IMG/VR virus record: IMGVR_UViG_3300027851_000133
Span: 1-22,956 of that record
Direction: 5' to 3' (one strand)
Length of the DNA stretch: 22,956 nucleotides
DNA from: a virus
Below are positions 6,738-15,189 of this stretch, piece after piece. Made by a program: the position numbers and the translations under genes. How positions within the stretch are numbered: position 1 is the first letter of the stretch; every line of letters begins with the position of its first letter. The notes beneath the pieces were generated by a model. It did not search any database. It was not told the origin of the DNA and was given only the letters and a program-made list of their open reading frames with translations.

Positions 6738-9007
6738 CATCCACCTCCGATCTTGCGGACCGCGCTGAGCACGCCATCTTGTGCTGCAACCGTAATCTGT
6801 TGTGGTGTAGCGTTCGTGCCTGGTACGTTGATGATGATGTCGCCGATGTTGATCATCGAGCCGCCTCTGACTCCACCCGGACCTGCTATGCCCATCGTGG
6901 GTGCTGCTGCATGACTGACATCGTTGGCGAGCCCAATCATCGAGCGCACCAGGTGCTGACGCACGGCAGGCAGTGCTTTGTCGAAACCTTTGCCAATGCC
7001 AGGCGGCATGAATTCACCAACTTCGTCTGCAAGGTAATCGGCAGGTGAATGGATACCCATCGCGTTCTTGATGGCATCTACCACGCCCTTCATCTCGTTG
7101 ACGAAGTTATTTTTCAGCCAACCGATATTGTTCTTGATGCCCTGCCACATGCCTTCAACAAGACTCCTGCCAACTTCAAGCAACATCTTGGGACCCTCGC
7201 TATACAGATAGGTCACCATGACTCTTATGAGCTCAACAGCTGCCGTTAGCAACACAGGCAAATTTTGCAAAATGCCTAGCGCAAGTGCATTGACTATCTC
7301 TAAAGCAACTGTAATGATCATGGGCAATGCTTGAATAATGGCATCTACCAAAGCTTGGATAATTACTGGGATGGCAGGGATCAGAATTGGAAGCGCAGCA
7401 ATTAATCCTTGGGCAAGTGCTAGTAATAACTGCAGTGCAGCATCGATGATCATTGGCAAATTCTCAATGAGTGTCTGCACAATCGTAAGCAACGCTTGCA
7501 GCACAGCAGGGATGAGCGTCGGTAGCGCTTGTGTGATGCCTTCGACCAGCGCAATCAGGATCTGCAAGCCTGCCTCGATCAACGTTGGCAGGTTCTGGAC
7601 AATGAAGTCCAACAGCATGGTGATAATGCCGATCGCGGCTTCGATGAGCGTAGGAAGGTTGGTAACAATCGAATCAATAATGGACTGCAGAATGCCGAGT
7701 CCTGCCTGCAGCATCTGCGGTGCCTGTGTAGCAATGTCACCGATGATCTTGCTGAGCAAGCCTCCCAAGCCATCTGCCAAAGCTCCGAAGTCACCATCAG
7801 ATGATCTAACAATGCCGGAAAACTCGCGAAGGTAGCCCCCCAGTTGATCGAACACTGCCTGAAAGCCTGGCAAGAATGCAGATGCAAGTGTTCCAAGCGT
7901 TCCCTTTAGACCCATCTGCAGGGAAGCCAATGTATCATCGAAGGCTTCGAAGGCTGCCACATCTTCTTCAGACATGACCGCGCCAACTTCGCGAGCTTCA
8001 GCAGCAAGGCGCTGCATCTCTGCAGCGCCAGCTTTGATGAGTGGGTTGAGTTCCTGCGCACTCTTGCCAAATATCGACATGGCAAGGGCATCACGCTCAG
8101 CTTCGTTCGAGATGCCACCCAATGCATTGAGCACGTCGGCGAAAACAGCTTCGTTATCGCGTAGGTTGCCGTTGGCATCTGTGATGCGGACGCCAAGCCT
8201 TTCGAAGGCTGCGGCATTGTCGCCGAGCGTGCCACTGAACTCTTCCCCATTGGCTGCAGCTTTAGCCTGGTCGGCAGCGTAATCGGCATACTGCTGCTGC
8301 GCACCGCCCATCGTGCGAACGAGCCGTGCTAGTGATCCAGTGATTGTTTCCTGCGACGTGCCTACCTGTTCACCAACGTATGCAAGTTCCTGCAGGCGTT
8401 CAGTAGAGATGCCTGTCTGTGCAGACAGATCTACCAATTCCGCTGAGGCATTGGCTGTTGTAAAAACCAAACCACCAATACCTGCGGTAACAGCAAGAAG
8501 AGCTGTCACCAAACCAAGCACGAATGTTATAGAGCCCTTTACGAGGGTTCCCATACCATTCACAGTGTTGCCAAAGCCATCAACCTTGCTGCCAGCTTCT
8601 TCGGCACTGTTGCCTGCCTCATCCTCAGCCGTGCTAAGTTCTTTCAGCGCCTGTTCTGATGTGGCAAGCTCAGCTTGCATTTTGCCAAGCGTTTCAGTTT
8701 CTTTATTAAGAGCAATTTCCGCTTCCTTGGCAGCACGACTGTTCTCCCCTTGCTCTAGTTTGATGCGTTCAAAGTTTTCTCGCAGAGCAGCAACCTTGAG
8801 GGTCTGTACTTCGATTTTGCTTGTGAGCGTAGAAATACGACTCTCCATGCCGGTGGCAGATTTTGACCACTCACCAAGTGACGACACATTTGATCTGAAA
8901 CCCGACTCCAATAGGCGCAGCTCACGGTTCGCCGCCGCTATGTTGGTCTTAAAGTCGGTGGTGTCAACGCCTAATTTACCTGAGAGTTTTTCTATAGCTT
9001 CGCTCAT
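6737..9007 (-). CDS. Tail tape measure protein
   Basis: This 756-aa protein sets tail length and is packed inside the tail tube. Residues 25-130 are a long coiled coil. A hydrophobic segment (about 155-188) could cross a membrane during DNA delivery. Residues 190-400 resemble the conserved core of phage tape measures. Residues 428-603 are eight exact-length 22-residue hydrophobic repeats. The C-terminus contains MGIHSPADYLADEVGEFM (650-667), the GI-x-SP element common near tape-measure ends. The gene follows the chaperone GT stop by 6 nt and has no clear Shine-Dalgarno of its own, so it probably relies on coupled translation. At this length a tail of roughly 100 nm is expected by the usual rule of thumb (inference). 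Confidence 0.92.
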   Translation of the reverse strand: MSEAIEKLSGKLGVDTTDFKTNIAAANRELRLLESGFRSNVSSLGEWSKSATGMESRISTLTSKIEVQTLKVAALRENFERIKLEQGENSRAAKEAEIALNKETETLGKMQAELATSEQALKELSTAEDEAGNSAEEAGSKVDGFGNTVNGMGTLVKGSITFVLGLVTALLAVTAGIGGLVFTTANASAELVDLSAQTGISTERLQELAYVGEQVGTSQETITGSLARLVRTMGGAQQQYADYAADQAKAAANGEEFSGTLGDNAAAFERLGVRITDANGNLRDNEAVFADVLNALGGISNEAERDALAMSIFGKSAQELNPLIKAGAAEMQRLAAEAREVGAVMSEEDVAAFEAFDDTLASLQMGLKGTLGTLASAFLPGFQAVFDQLGGYLREFSGIVRSSDGDFGALADGLGGLLSKIIGDIATQAPQMLQAGLGILQSIIDSIVTNLPTLIEAAIGIITMLLDFIVQNLPTLIEAGLQILIALVEGITQALPTLIPAVLQALLTIVQTLIENLPMIIDAALQLLLALAQGLIAALPILIPAIPVIIQALVDAIIQALPMIITVALEIVNALALGILQNLPVLLTAAVELIRVMVTYLYSEGPKMLLEVGRSLVEGMWQGIKNNIGWLKNNFVNEMKGVVDAIKNAMGIHSPADYLADEVGEFMPPGIGKGFDKALPAVRQHLVRSMIGLANDVSHAAAPTMGIAGPGGVRGGSMINIGDIIINVPGTNATPQQITVAAQDGVLSAVRKIGGG
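7199..7726 (-). repeat. Eight 22-residue (66-bp) hydrophobic repeats in the tape measure gene
   Basis: Residues 428-603 divide into eight units of exactly 22 aa, most beginning [N/A]-LP-x-[L/I]-[I/L] and then a run of Leu, Ile, Val and Ala with one or two polar residues. A ninth degenerate unit (604-625, EGPKMLL...) may follow. The spacing is kept while the DNA has diverged. Confidence 0.85.
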
Positions 9008-9013
9008 AATGTT

Positions 9014-9591
9014 TTATGCAAAGTCCGTCGTGTCGCCTGGTACGTATGTTTTCGGATCTTGCTGCTCATTTATGATGTTTGGGTATTCATACATAAAGCG
9101 CAGCACACTCCGAAAATCAGTCATTTCAATGTCGCGCAGCACGCCCAGTTTTCCTGTATCTAGTAACGTGTACTTGATACGACGTGCCCAGTTCTTTATT
9201 TTTGGGCTTGCGACTTCAGGTTGTTCTTCCTGTTGATCGCCTGCCCGATCGTAGGGTTTGACTTCATGATCTGCCCAACCATCGTGAAGATTTGAGCATA
9301 TACAGCAAACATATCTTGGAGGGAAGCTTGACGATTTAACTCTTCACGAGTGACATCATCTTCAAAGATATAAATCACAAAGTCAGTCAGCTTTTGTATG
9401 CCTTCAAGACTCATGCTGTCAGGATCGAGCTTGCCGCTCTCGTCTGTCTCAGCACTGGCAAATACTTCCTGCAAATCAATCGCGAGTTCCAAAATACCCC
9501 AAGGTAAAATGGACTGCCTCAATTCTCTGACTAGTTCGTTTTTCTTATACAGCGGCAGAGTTAGCGCTGTTTGTGGGATGCTTGATGCCAT
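9014..9591 (-). CDS. Tail assembly chaperone GT, made by -1 frameshift
   Basis: The first 113 codons are those of chaperone G (start 9591). At the heptamer A AAC CCT (9259-9253) a -1 slip moves ribosomes into an otherwise start-less frame that stays open to TAA at 9016-9014. It adds 79 residues, beginning YDRAGDQQEEQPEV and ending GDTTDFA, for a total of 192 aa. The extension has a protein-like make-up (KNWARRIKYTLLDTGKLG...) and fills exactly the gap before the tape measure gene, as the T part does in lambda-like G/GT systems, where GT binds the tape measure and recruits tail tube subunits. The frameshift is inferred from the frames and the slippery site. Where the 0-frame product ends, 57 nt further, a poly-A (CAA AAA TAA) is a second, poorer slip candidate. 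Confidence 0.8.
9196..9591 (-). CDS. Tail assembly chaperone G
   Basis: The start is set at the ATG at 9591, because AGGAAGG lies 5 nt upstream (9597-9603). An in-frame ATG at 9618 would add nine residues but has only a purine run touching the start. The product is 131 aa, mostly helical and acidic in its middle part, with no membrane segment or enzyme motif, matching size and position of siphovirus tail chaperones between major tail and tape measure genes. It should bind the tape measure during tail assembly and be absent from the virion. Most ribosomes should finish here; a fraction should shift at codon 113 to give GT. Confidence 0.8.
   Translation of the reverse strand: MASSIPQTALTLPLYKKNELVRELRQSILPWGILELAIDLQEVFASAETDESGKLDPDSMSLEGIQKLTDFVIYIFEDDVTREELNRQASLQDMFAVYAQIFTMVGQIMKSNPTIGQAINRKNNLKSQAQK
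9253..9259 (-). promoter_or_regulatory. Slippery heptamer A AAC CCT for -1 frameshift
   Basis: In the chaperone G frame the codons read TCA AAC CCT ACG, so the heptamer has the canonical X-XXY-YYZ layout (AAA CCC T) and both tRNAs can re-pair after a -1 slip. The -1 frame downstream is open for 79 codons. I did not establish a stimulating structure by eye. Confidence 0.7.
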
Positions 9592-9647
9592 AGTTACCTT
9601 CCTAGCTGCGGCAGTCATCCCCTATGTGACTGCCGCCTATTTTGAAT

Positions 9648-10565
9648 TTATGCCGTGGTGAAGTTGATCACCGTATCGGTCAGGGACTGACCGTGGATGT
9701 CGACCACATCGTGGATGATGATGGCGTAGTCGGTAGCAGCATCCAGGTTGCTGTTCGGATTGAGAGTGACTACCGTCCGAGCAGAGTTGATCGTGCGGAC
9801 GACCGCCACTGGCGCTTGGGTATCAAGATTGATGAGTGTGATACCAGCTTCGCGTCCACCTGCCAGGGCGTTGGTGAAGGTAAGTGTGATATTGGAAGAA
9901 ACCACAATCCCACTTGCACCATCAGCGGGCACCGGCGTGAGGCTGAACGCGCTCGGGGTGCCAACCACAGGTTGCTGCACAGCTGCGAACCAAGTGTCAC
10001 CATCGAAGTTATCGAGGTCTTCGTCACCATGCACACGTTTGACTCCTGCCATGCGGGATCCATCGCCAAGCAGGTCGAACTTGTAGGCGGTCTTGATGGC
10101 AGTCACCTTCAACGTGGTGGTCTTGAGATTGACCTTGTCGCTTTCGCTGACACCTTCTTCCATAGGTTTTTCCGCACGGCACTTGAGATACCAGCGGTAA
10201 CGATAGGAACCATTGCGCTTTTTGAAGCGATAGCCAAGTGCGAAGTATGGCGCCTCTGCAGGATTGGCATCATCGAAGATTCGCCCGGTTGCAGTGTCAT
10301 GAACCGTACCAAGCAATTCAGCGAGGATATCCTCTCCAATATTGGGAACAATCAATTCGAGCGTGGTGGGACCTTCTACAGTCACAACATCGTGCTCGGT
10401 ATTGTCGGCGAACTGGGTTTCACTGGACGCAGCGGGCGTGCCTTTGATCTCCATCGCCTGGCTAAGTTGCTGCGGGGCTCCCGCAACGTATCCGTTTTCA
10501 TCGTCCTGGGTGACCAGCGCGAAGTAAACGCTGTCTACACCGACGACACTATATTGTTTTGGCAT
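9648..10565 (-). CDS. Major tail (tube) protein, phi13-type, with C-terminal Ig-like domain
   Basis: This 305-aa protein has AGGAG 6 nt before its ATG. Residues 1-165 carry the pattern of phi13/TP901-1-family major tail proteins: N-terminal GVDSVYFALVTQDD, a central EL-x-VPNIGEDILAELLG, the aromatic strand GSYRYRWYLK and a LKTTTLKVTA strand. It should form the hexameric rings of the non-contractile tail tube. Residues about 206-305 (PVPADGASGI, ITLTFTNAL, ending VINFTTA) look like one SbsA-type Ig-like domain, a common surface add-on that can bind carbohydrate on the host. It lies between the tail terminator-like gene and the chaperones, the normal order. Confidence 0.88.
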   Translation of the reverse strand: MPKQYSVVGVDSVYFALVTQDDENGYVAGAPQQLSQAMEIKGTPAASSETQFADNTEHDVVTVEGPTTLELIVPNIGEDILAELLGTVHDTATGRIFDDANPAEAPYFALGYRFKKRNGSYRYRWYLKCRAEKPMEEGVSESDKVNLKTTTLKVTAIKTAYKFDLLGDGSRMAGVKRVHGDEDLDNFDGDTWFAAVQQPVVGTPSAFSLTPVPADGASGIVVSSNITLTFTNALAGGREAGITLINLDTQAPVAVVRTINSARTVVTLNPNSNLDAATDYAIIIHDVVDIHGQSLTDTVINFTTA

Positions 10566-10568
10566 ATC

Positions 10569-10913
10569 TCACTCCTGTGATTCGATATAAACAAATTCGA
10601 CCGCCAGACCATAGTGATGTGTTTGCGGGTCCTGCGGAAGTTGACGCACGTCACCTTTGTGGAAGCCTGCCGCTTTCATAGCAGCATCTACGCTGGTGGT
10701 GGATGGGATGCCTGCCTTGTCCCAAAGCGAGAGTTGCACGGTGTATGAGCGCTCGGTCTCTTCACCATCGGCATGTTGTTCAGCAGGCGAGTTGATCAAT
10801 TGATGCGTGATGAACGCATTGGGCAGCGTGCCTTTGTATGGCGCTGCGGCATAGTTCACAGCTGGACTGATGGTGCCAAGTGCGGCCTCAACGCGTTCGA
10901 AGATCGTTGTCAT
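10569..10913 (-). CDS. Tail terminator / tail completion-like protein
   Basis: This 114-aa protein sits directly before the major tail protein, where siphoviruses encode the tail terminator (HK97 gp10/lambda gpU-like, often DUF3168/DUF806-type). Features that fit are the FERVEAALGT helix at the N-terminus, the VNYAAAPYKGTLPNAFIT segment, the SYTVQLSLWDK strand and the C-terminal HHYGLAVEFVYIE strand. Its start overlaps the upstream gene (ATGA) and its stop is 3 nt from the next start. The assignment is based on position and secondary-structure pattern. Confidence 0.65.
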   Translation of the reverse strand: MTTIFERVEAALGTISPAVNYAAAPYKGTLPNAFITHQLINSPAEQHADGEETERSYTVQLSLWDKAGIPSTTSVDAAMKAAGFHKGDVRQLPQDPQTHHYGLAVEFVYIESQE

Positions 10914-11302
10914 AGACCAAACCTTTGCATGATGGCTTTCATGCCTTCCTTGAGTTTGTTCTTAAGTCGGTGACCTCGAAAGGTCGGACGTACAAAAGGT
11001 TCAGCCTCTTGGCGTGTCGTGCCGTATTCCTTGTAAGTTGCCTGCGGTGCATCACTGCCACCCACTGTGGCTTCGACAAACAGGTAATTACCTTCCTGCT
11101 GGACTCCACTGACTTGGATTGTTGATGCTGTTTCACCGGTGTACTCTTCGGATGTCTTTTGAAGCTGTGAGACCAGTTCCTCAGCGATGAATGGTTGTGT
11201 CTCACCAAGCAATTCTGTGACAGCATCGTCGATGTTTTCGCCTGCCTCAGCAAGCTGTTCCATCCATTCAGTCAAGCCTTTGAATGTCAACTCACCGCGC
11301 AT
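10910..11302 (-). CDS. HK97 gp10-like head-tail/tail component
   Basis: This 130-aa protein has the layout of the HK97-gp10 family of putative morphogenesis proteins: an N-terminal helix beginning with FKGLTEWMEQLAEAG, a helical middle (ELVSQLQKTS), then EYTGETASTIQV and a C-terminal YKEYGTTRQEAEPFVRPTF, where the YGT...PFVRP pattern is the family's most typical stretch. It acts in joining head and tail. Both ends overlap neighbours (TAATG upstream, ATGA downstream). Confidence 0.85.
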   Translation of the reverse strand: MRGELTFKGLTEWMEQLAEAGENIDDAVTELLGETQPFIAEELVSQLQKTSEEYTGETASTIQVSGVQQEGNYLFVEATVGGSDAPQATYKEYGTTRQEAEPFVRPTFRGHRLKNKLKEGMKAIMQRFGL

Positions 11303-11658
11303 TAGACCGTTCCTTCCACGCGCTCGATGCGGAATACTGTCCAGCGGTTCTGCCCGCGGATGTGATCGGGCGGCGAGATGATCTTGTAGGCTTCGTCACC
11401 CACTAGCACTTGCCATTTATCTGATACATCAGTGCGATAACGGATCGTGACTGTGCCGCGTTTTTCAGAGCGTTCAGCATCGGTGGCAATCACAACGTTC
11501 TGACCGTGATCCCAAACGATCAGTGCCCAGACAGTCGGATTAGTAGCGATGTCGGCATAAACTTCCACCTGAGCACCGCCATTGGTTTTGGTGATGGTTG
11601 GTGATTGGAAGGTGATACGATCGCGCATATCACCCACTTGAATGTCAATTCCAGCCAT
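11302..11658 (-). CDS. Head closure / head-tail adaptor (SPP1 gp16-like)
   Basis: This 118-aa protein matches the phage head-tail adaptor pattern: an early GDMRDRITFQSPTITKTNGG, a VWALI strand, then RGTVTIRYRTDVSDKWQVLVGDEAYKI and a C-terminal WTVFRIERV. Proteins of this kind form a ring below the connector that closes the portal channel and accepts the tail. TAATG overlaps occur at both ends. Confidence 0.85.
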   Translation of the reverse strand: MAGIDIQVGDMRDRITFQSPTITKTNGGAQVEVYADIATNPTVWALIVWDHGQNVVIATDAERSEKRGTVTIRYRTDVSDKWQVLVGDEAYKIISPPDHIRGQNRWTVFRIERVEGTV

Positions 11659-12167
11659 TATGCGCTCACATCATCCGCTGGGTGTTTGAGCACCACCACG
11701 TAGAGGTTTTCAGAAAGATCGCCAACATCAGTCTGTTGGATCTGGTCATCGACAGAGATCACGTCTTCAAACTTTGAAGATTGATCCCCCTCCACCCCAT
11801 AGACTCCTGTTATGGACTGAACCACATCACCCTTTCGAGCACCGGAGAGAGCGATCACCCCGACTCCGTTCGTACCCGCATATTGATATTTGCGATACTT
11901 GAGTGCCTTCGCCTCGAGCTGCACCAAGGTTGACCTGACCGATGCAGGTGCCTGACCGATCATGCTTGGGTTGTCGTACCAAAACACAAGCAACATCCCT
12001 GCCGCAGTCACAGCGGTCTTATCCTTGGTTTGATCGAATGCCCAATCGTGCCCGGTGGCGTTGAGTAGATATTCATCCACCAACGGCAAAAGCATTAACA
12101 TCACAGCATCCGTGGCGCTGGTACGTAAGAAGTTTGCAGCTTGAGCATCGGTCAGAATGTTGGTCAT
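11658..12167 (-). CDS. Head-tail connector (HK97 gp6-like)
   Basis: The start is set at the ATG at 12167 (MTNILTDAQAANFL), which begins the usual helical domain and has a GAGG upstream. A further in-frame ATG at 12230 would add 21 residues including two Cys and would overlap the previous stop (TGATG); it is possible, but the added part looks unlike the family. The product is 169 aa with helices (LLPLVDEYLLNATG, ALKYRKYQYAG) and a short beta end, in line with gp6-type connectors that bind the portal ring. Its place between capsid genes and head closure supports this. Confidence 0.65.
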   Translation of the reverse strand: MTNILTDAQAANFLRTSATDAVMLMLLPLVDEYLLNATGHDWAFDQTKDKTAVTAAGMLLVFWYDNPSMIGQAPASVRSTLVQLEAKALKYRKYQYAGTNGVGVIALSGARKGDVVQSITGVYGVEGDQSSKFEDVISVDDQIQQTDVGDLSENLYVVVLKHPADDVSA

Positions 12168-12229
12168 GTGGATCGGGTCCTCGGGGACTTCCTGCAGGCA
12201 GCCAGTTTGCCCGCAGGAAGTTGGTTTCA

Positions 12230-12490
12230 TCAGGCAGGGAAGGTAGGATCTGCCTGGGATTCCAGTGGTTGATCATCACCATTAGATGTGGATTCATCGG
12301 GTGTAGATTCATTAGCCTTAACCACTGCAGTGGGTGTTTCCACAGCAACAGGCAGAGGCTCAGCAACCTTTGACTCCTCTTTTGAATGCTCTTCGACGCG
12401 ACACCAACCAGCACGTAGGTGATTGTTGACGTTGCCAGGATGGACGAGTTTCTGTTCCTCGCCTTTGGTCATCAGGATCCAATTGCTCAT
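12230..12490 (-). CDS. Small protein with disordered acidic tail, head module
   Basis: This 86-aa protein has a compact N-terminal part (WILMTKGEEQKLVHPGNVNNH, 4-24, then LRAGWCRVEEH). A long disordered tail rich in Glu, Ser, Thr and Pro follows (about 37-86). Similar short proteins occur in phage head modules; I do not know a function. The ribosome site is weak (AGGG), 7 nt after the decoration-like gene. Confidence 0.6.
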   Translation of the reverse strand: MSNWILMTKGEEQKLVHPGNVNNHLRAGWCRVEEHSKEESKVAEPLPVAVETPTAVVKANESTPDESTSNGDDQPLESQADPTFPA

Positions 12491-12496
12491 GATGCC

Positions 12497-13135
12497 CTAG
12501 CCTTTCAAATAATAGAGGTCAAGCACCTTGCTCCCATTCGGCGTACCATTGAGTGCAAACAGGTTCTTCTCAACCTCATCAGCATCCACTGCCAGCGTGC
12601 CACTATCAGCAGAACTGTCGAAGAGCTTCACGAGCAACAGAGCAGCGTTATCCACGATATGAGGTAAGCCGAATTTCTTGGCAATACCCACGCTGACGGC
12701 ATCGCCACTACCATTAGTCTTTGCAGGGACAGTGATCTTGGTCACCGTTTTGAAGGCTTTGACACCCTCGACTTCGGTCGAGCCATTGAGTGCGATCGTG
12801 TCCTGGATGACATCTCCTTCCACATTGGTTCCATCGATCACAACGTTACCCGCAATACCCGAAGCGTTGCCTTTTACGGTCACGGTCCGCGGCACATCAG
12901 GATTGGTGATGGCAGTAGTCACCTCCGTTGTGCCGGTGTCAGGTAATGTGATATTTGCATGGACAGCTGCAGCCCCCACCGCAGCGGGAGTGCATTGATA
13001 ATGCACGGGCAGGAAGACATTGAGTGCCTGATCGTTGTCGCCAGCCACCGCGCCATCGCGTTTGAGCTCGCCGCCAATGATCCAGGTATCACCGCCATCC
13101 GCCATTCGGTTTTTGGTTACGGAATAATTTGTCAT
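12497..13135 (-). CDS. Head decoration-like structural protein
   Basis: This 212-aa protein has AGGAGG 5 nt before ATG and follows the major capsid gene by 9 nt. Residues about 77-150 read as a beta-sandwich (RTVTVKGNASGIAGNVVI, GDVIQDTIALNG, KTVTKITVP), common in phage decoration and appendage proteins. The C-terminal part (155-212) is alpha/beta. The expected role is binding the outside of the capsid or a vertex. This rests on position and fold type, without a recognised family name. Confidence 0.55.
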   Translation of the reverse strand: MTNYSVTKNRMADGGDTWIIGGELKRDGAVAGDNDQALNVFLPVHYQCTPAAVGAAAVHANITLPDTGTTEVTTAITNPDVPRTVTVKGNASGIAGNVVIDGTNVEGDVIQDTIALNGSTEVEGVKAFKTVTKITVPAKTNGSGDAVSVGIAKKFGLPHIVDNAALLLVKLFDSSADSGTLAVDADEVEKNLFALNGTPNGSKVLDLYYLKG

Positions 13136-13144
13136 ATCAGCCTC

Positions 13145-14404
13145 CTAAGAAGGCAGGGTGACTTTCAAGACTGTCATCGCATCCGCGTCAAATGCGGAGA
13201 TATCCATACGGGCAATGCCTCGCACTTCAGTGCTGTTCGAACGCCAGGCTTTCCCACCAACGTTGGTTGACGAAAATTCAAAACCGGCGCGTTTGAACAA
13301 GCTCGCATAGGATTTCCCGTCTCCAATGGCAATGCGGGCGCGGCTGGGACCGGTCATGTTCGCCCAATGTGCGTCGCTCAGATAAACCACCGGACGACCT
13401 TTAACGCGGAAGGCGGTAGCATTGCTTGGGTCGGGTTGCAAGAGCGGGCGCCCTGTTCCATCTTCCAATTGATCAAGCAGGTCTAAGCCACTCTGATTGG
13501 TGAAGAGCGCCGCAGTTGCACTGAAAGCGGGGTCAAGTGTCTTGTTGAGGACGGTCTTAATCGCGCTGAGCAAGGTCTTGTAATCGCTCACAGCCGTGCC
13601 ACTGATGGCGTTGATCAACGCAAGAATCACGCTGTTGTGGGTGAGGACGAGTTTCTTTGAGAACCATCCGCCCAGATAGTTCATGATGTTGACGGGAGTG
13701 TCCTGCATGAGCGTATTACTCACAGGCAGGAAGTCGCGGTACTCGTCGAGCGAGTAATCGATCTTATTGAACTTGGGCTGTTCGCCTTCATCCGTGCGCT
13801 CTTCCATCTCGTTGGTGGATTTGGTGAGCGGCAAAGCGGCTGCAAACTGCTCGATCACACGCCAGCCCGTCAGGGTGTTGACGGTTTCGACATTGACATA
13901 ACTGCCAAGGTCAATGTATTGGCGCGCCAGTTCAATGATACGGTTATCAAAATCCACTGGGTTGAGGAAGCCGCCATCTTCACCGGCAGGCGAGCCACCT
14001 GTTTCAGTCAAGGCGTTGACAAGCAAGGGAAACTGTTCCGCGCTATGCTGTCCGCTCTTTACGGACTTTGGCGTGACACCATTGCGGAAGGCGTTCATCC
14101 ACTGCTGCATATATTGAGGCGACTCACGCAGGTCTTTGACTTCCTGCGACTCAGGTTGCCCCATCGGAGGTTGGAAGCGTTGGGCGGGATCCTGTTGTCC
14201 GTCGGTGGTTGCCAACAGGGACAGGTACATTTTGTTCGTATCAGCGTATTCCTTGTTCGCCGCATCCAGTTGCGGTTGCAAGGCAATTGCCTCTTCGAAC
14301 TTGTCAGCGTCGTTCAGTGCCACGATCTGTGAGGCGATTCTGTTTCGCTCGGCGTTCGCGGCAACGACCTTGTCGTACATAGGCTTGAGATTCAGTTGGG
14401 TCAT
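13145..14404 (-). CDS. Major capsid protein, HK97 fold
   Basis: This 419-aa protein has AAGGAG 5 nt before ATG. Residues 1-105 form a coiled-coil delta/scaffold region, likely removed by the upstream protease. Residues from about 130 onward match HK97-fold capsids: ALTETGGSPAGEDGGFLNP at the N-arm, an E-loop, a spine region (WFSKKLVLTHNSVILALI), TLDPAFSATAALFTNQSGL and the C-terminal GDGKSYASLFKRAGFEF. It builds the icosahedral shell. The placement after portal and protease is the HK97 order. No Lys-Asn cross-link can be judged by eye. Confidence 0.92.
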   Translation of the reverse strand: MTQLNLKPMYDKVVAANAERNRIASQIVALNDADKFEEAIALQPQLDAANKEYADTNKMYLSLLATTDGQQDPAQRFQPPMGQPESQEVKDLRESPQYMQQWMNAFRNGVTPKSVKSGQHSAEQFPLLVNALTETGGSPAGEDGGFLNPVDFDNRIIELARQYIDLGSYVNVETVNTLTGWRVIEQFAAALPLTKSTNEMEERTDEGEQPKFNKIDYSLDEYRDFLPVSNTLMQDTPVNIMNYLGGWFSKKLVLTHNSVILALINAISGTAVSDYKTLLSAIKTVLNKTLDPAFSATAALFTNQSGLDLLDQLEDGTGRPLLQPDPSNATAFRVKGRPVVYLSDAHWANMTGPSRARIAIGDGKSYASLFKRAGFEFSSTNVGGKAWRSNSTEVRGIARMDISAFDADAMTVLKVTLPS

Positions 14405-14406
14405 TT

Positions 14407-15189
14407 TTACTCCTTGGTCAAATATGTTTTTGCATGAGCCGCCAAGCGTCGCGCTTGTTCCGCTCGTTCATTCACCGCGTCAGACTGCAAGCTGGACTCC
14501 AACAGTTCACGCGGGACATTCACATAGTTTTGGAGCGCATTCACAAAGGCAGTGCGTGCAGCATTCTGTGTCTGCCCGCCTTGGATGACTTCATTTGCAA
14601 AGCCATACTCAACTGCCTCCTGGGCGCTCATCCAGGTTTCATCCTTCATCATTCGACTGAGCTTATCCACGCTCAGCCCGGTTTTGGAAGCGTAGGTATC
14701 CACAATTCCGGCTTTAATAGATGTCAGTTGATCGTGTAGTTGCTTCAGTGTCTCGACATCCAAGGCTGCCAAAAAGACGATTACCGCCGGGTCATGAATC
14801 ATCATATAAGCGGTATCCATGATCTTGATTGTCTTGCCTGCCATTGCCACTATGACCGCAGCGCTGGCAGCCATGCCGTCAATCCGCACAGTTACATCAC
14901 CGGGATAGTCAGTAATAATGGAACGAATCACAGAAGCAGCAATCACATCGCCACCAGGTGAATTTAAACGGATGATGATGGGTCCACCATTGCCTGCCTT
15001 GTACAGGTCGTCTTTGAATTTCTTCGGTGTGATTTCATCTTCGAGCCAGGAGTATTCCGAGATGAAGCCGTAGAATTCAAGTTCTGGAGCACTGCCTGTC
15101 TCAGCAGCATTACGGATCTTCCAAAATGGTTCATAGGGTTTACTGTTTCCATCGAAACAGCGGATGGGTTGAAAGGGTTGGTTAGGCAT
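14407..15189 (-). CDS. ClpP-type prohead (capsid maturation) protease
   Basis: This 260-aa serine protease shows NSPGGD (76-81), the nucleophile Ser109 in GMAASAA and His132 in MMIHDP. The acidic triad residue is probably near 183-184 in KDETWMSAQEAVEYG, a stretch that resembles ClpP. It should trim the capsid delta domain during maturation. The start overlaps the portal stop by 8 nt and has AAGGAG 6 nt upstream. The N-terminal 60 residues are an extension typical of phage ClpP-like proteases. Confidence 0.9.
   Translation of the reverse strand: MPNQPFQPIRCFDGNSKPYEPFWKIRNAAETGSAPELEFYGFISEYSWLEDEITPKKFKDDLYKAGNGGPIIIRLNSPGGDVIAASVIRSIITDYPGDVTVRIDGMAASAAVIVAMAGKTIKIMDTAYMMIHDPAVIVFLAALDVETLKQLHDQLTSIKAGIVDTYASKTGLSVDKLSRMMKDETWMSAQEAVEYGFANEVIQGGQTQNAARTAFVNALQNYVNVPRELLESSLQSDAVNERAEQARRLAAHAKTYLTKE

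Noticed and set aside
8313-9236. Long plus-strand frame opposite the tape measure and chaperone genes
   Set aside because: Its composition is Ser/Ala/Arg-rich shadow coding, it lies opposite well-supported genes, and it has no recognisable domain.
9642-10580. Plus-strand frame of 312 codons opposite the major tail protein
   Set aside because: It mirrors a clear phi13-type tail gene. It is Cys/His-rich without ordered motifs and would not fit the single-direction operon.
12168-12230. 21-residue upstream extension of the connector protein with two Cys
   Set aside because: It is in frame and begins at the previous stop, but it does not look like the start of gp6-type connectors, and the ATG at 12167 fits better. 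It is left as an alternative.
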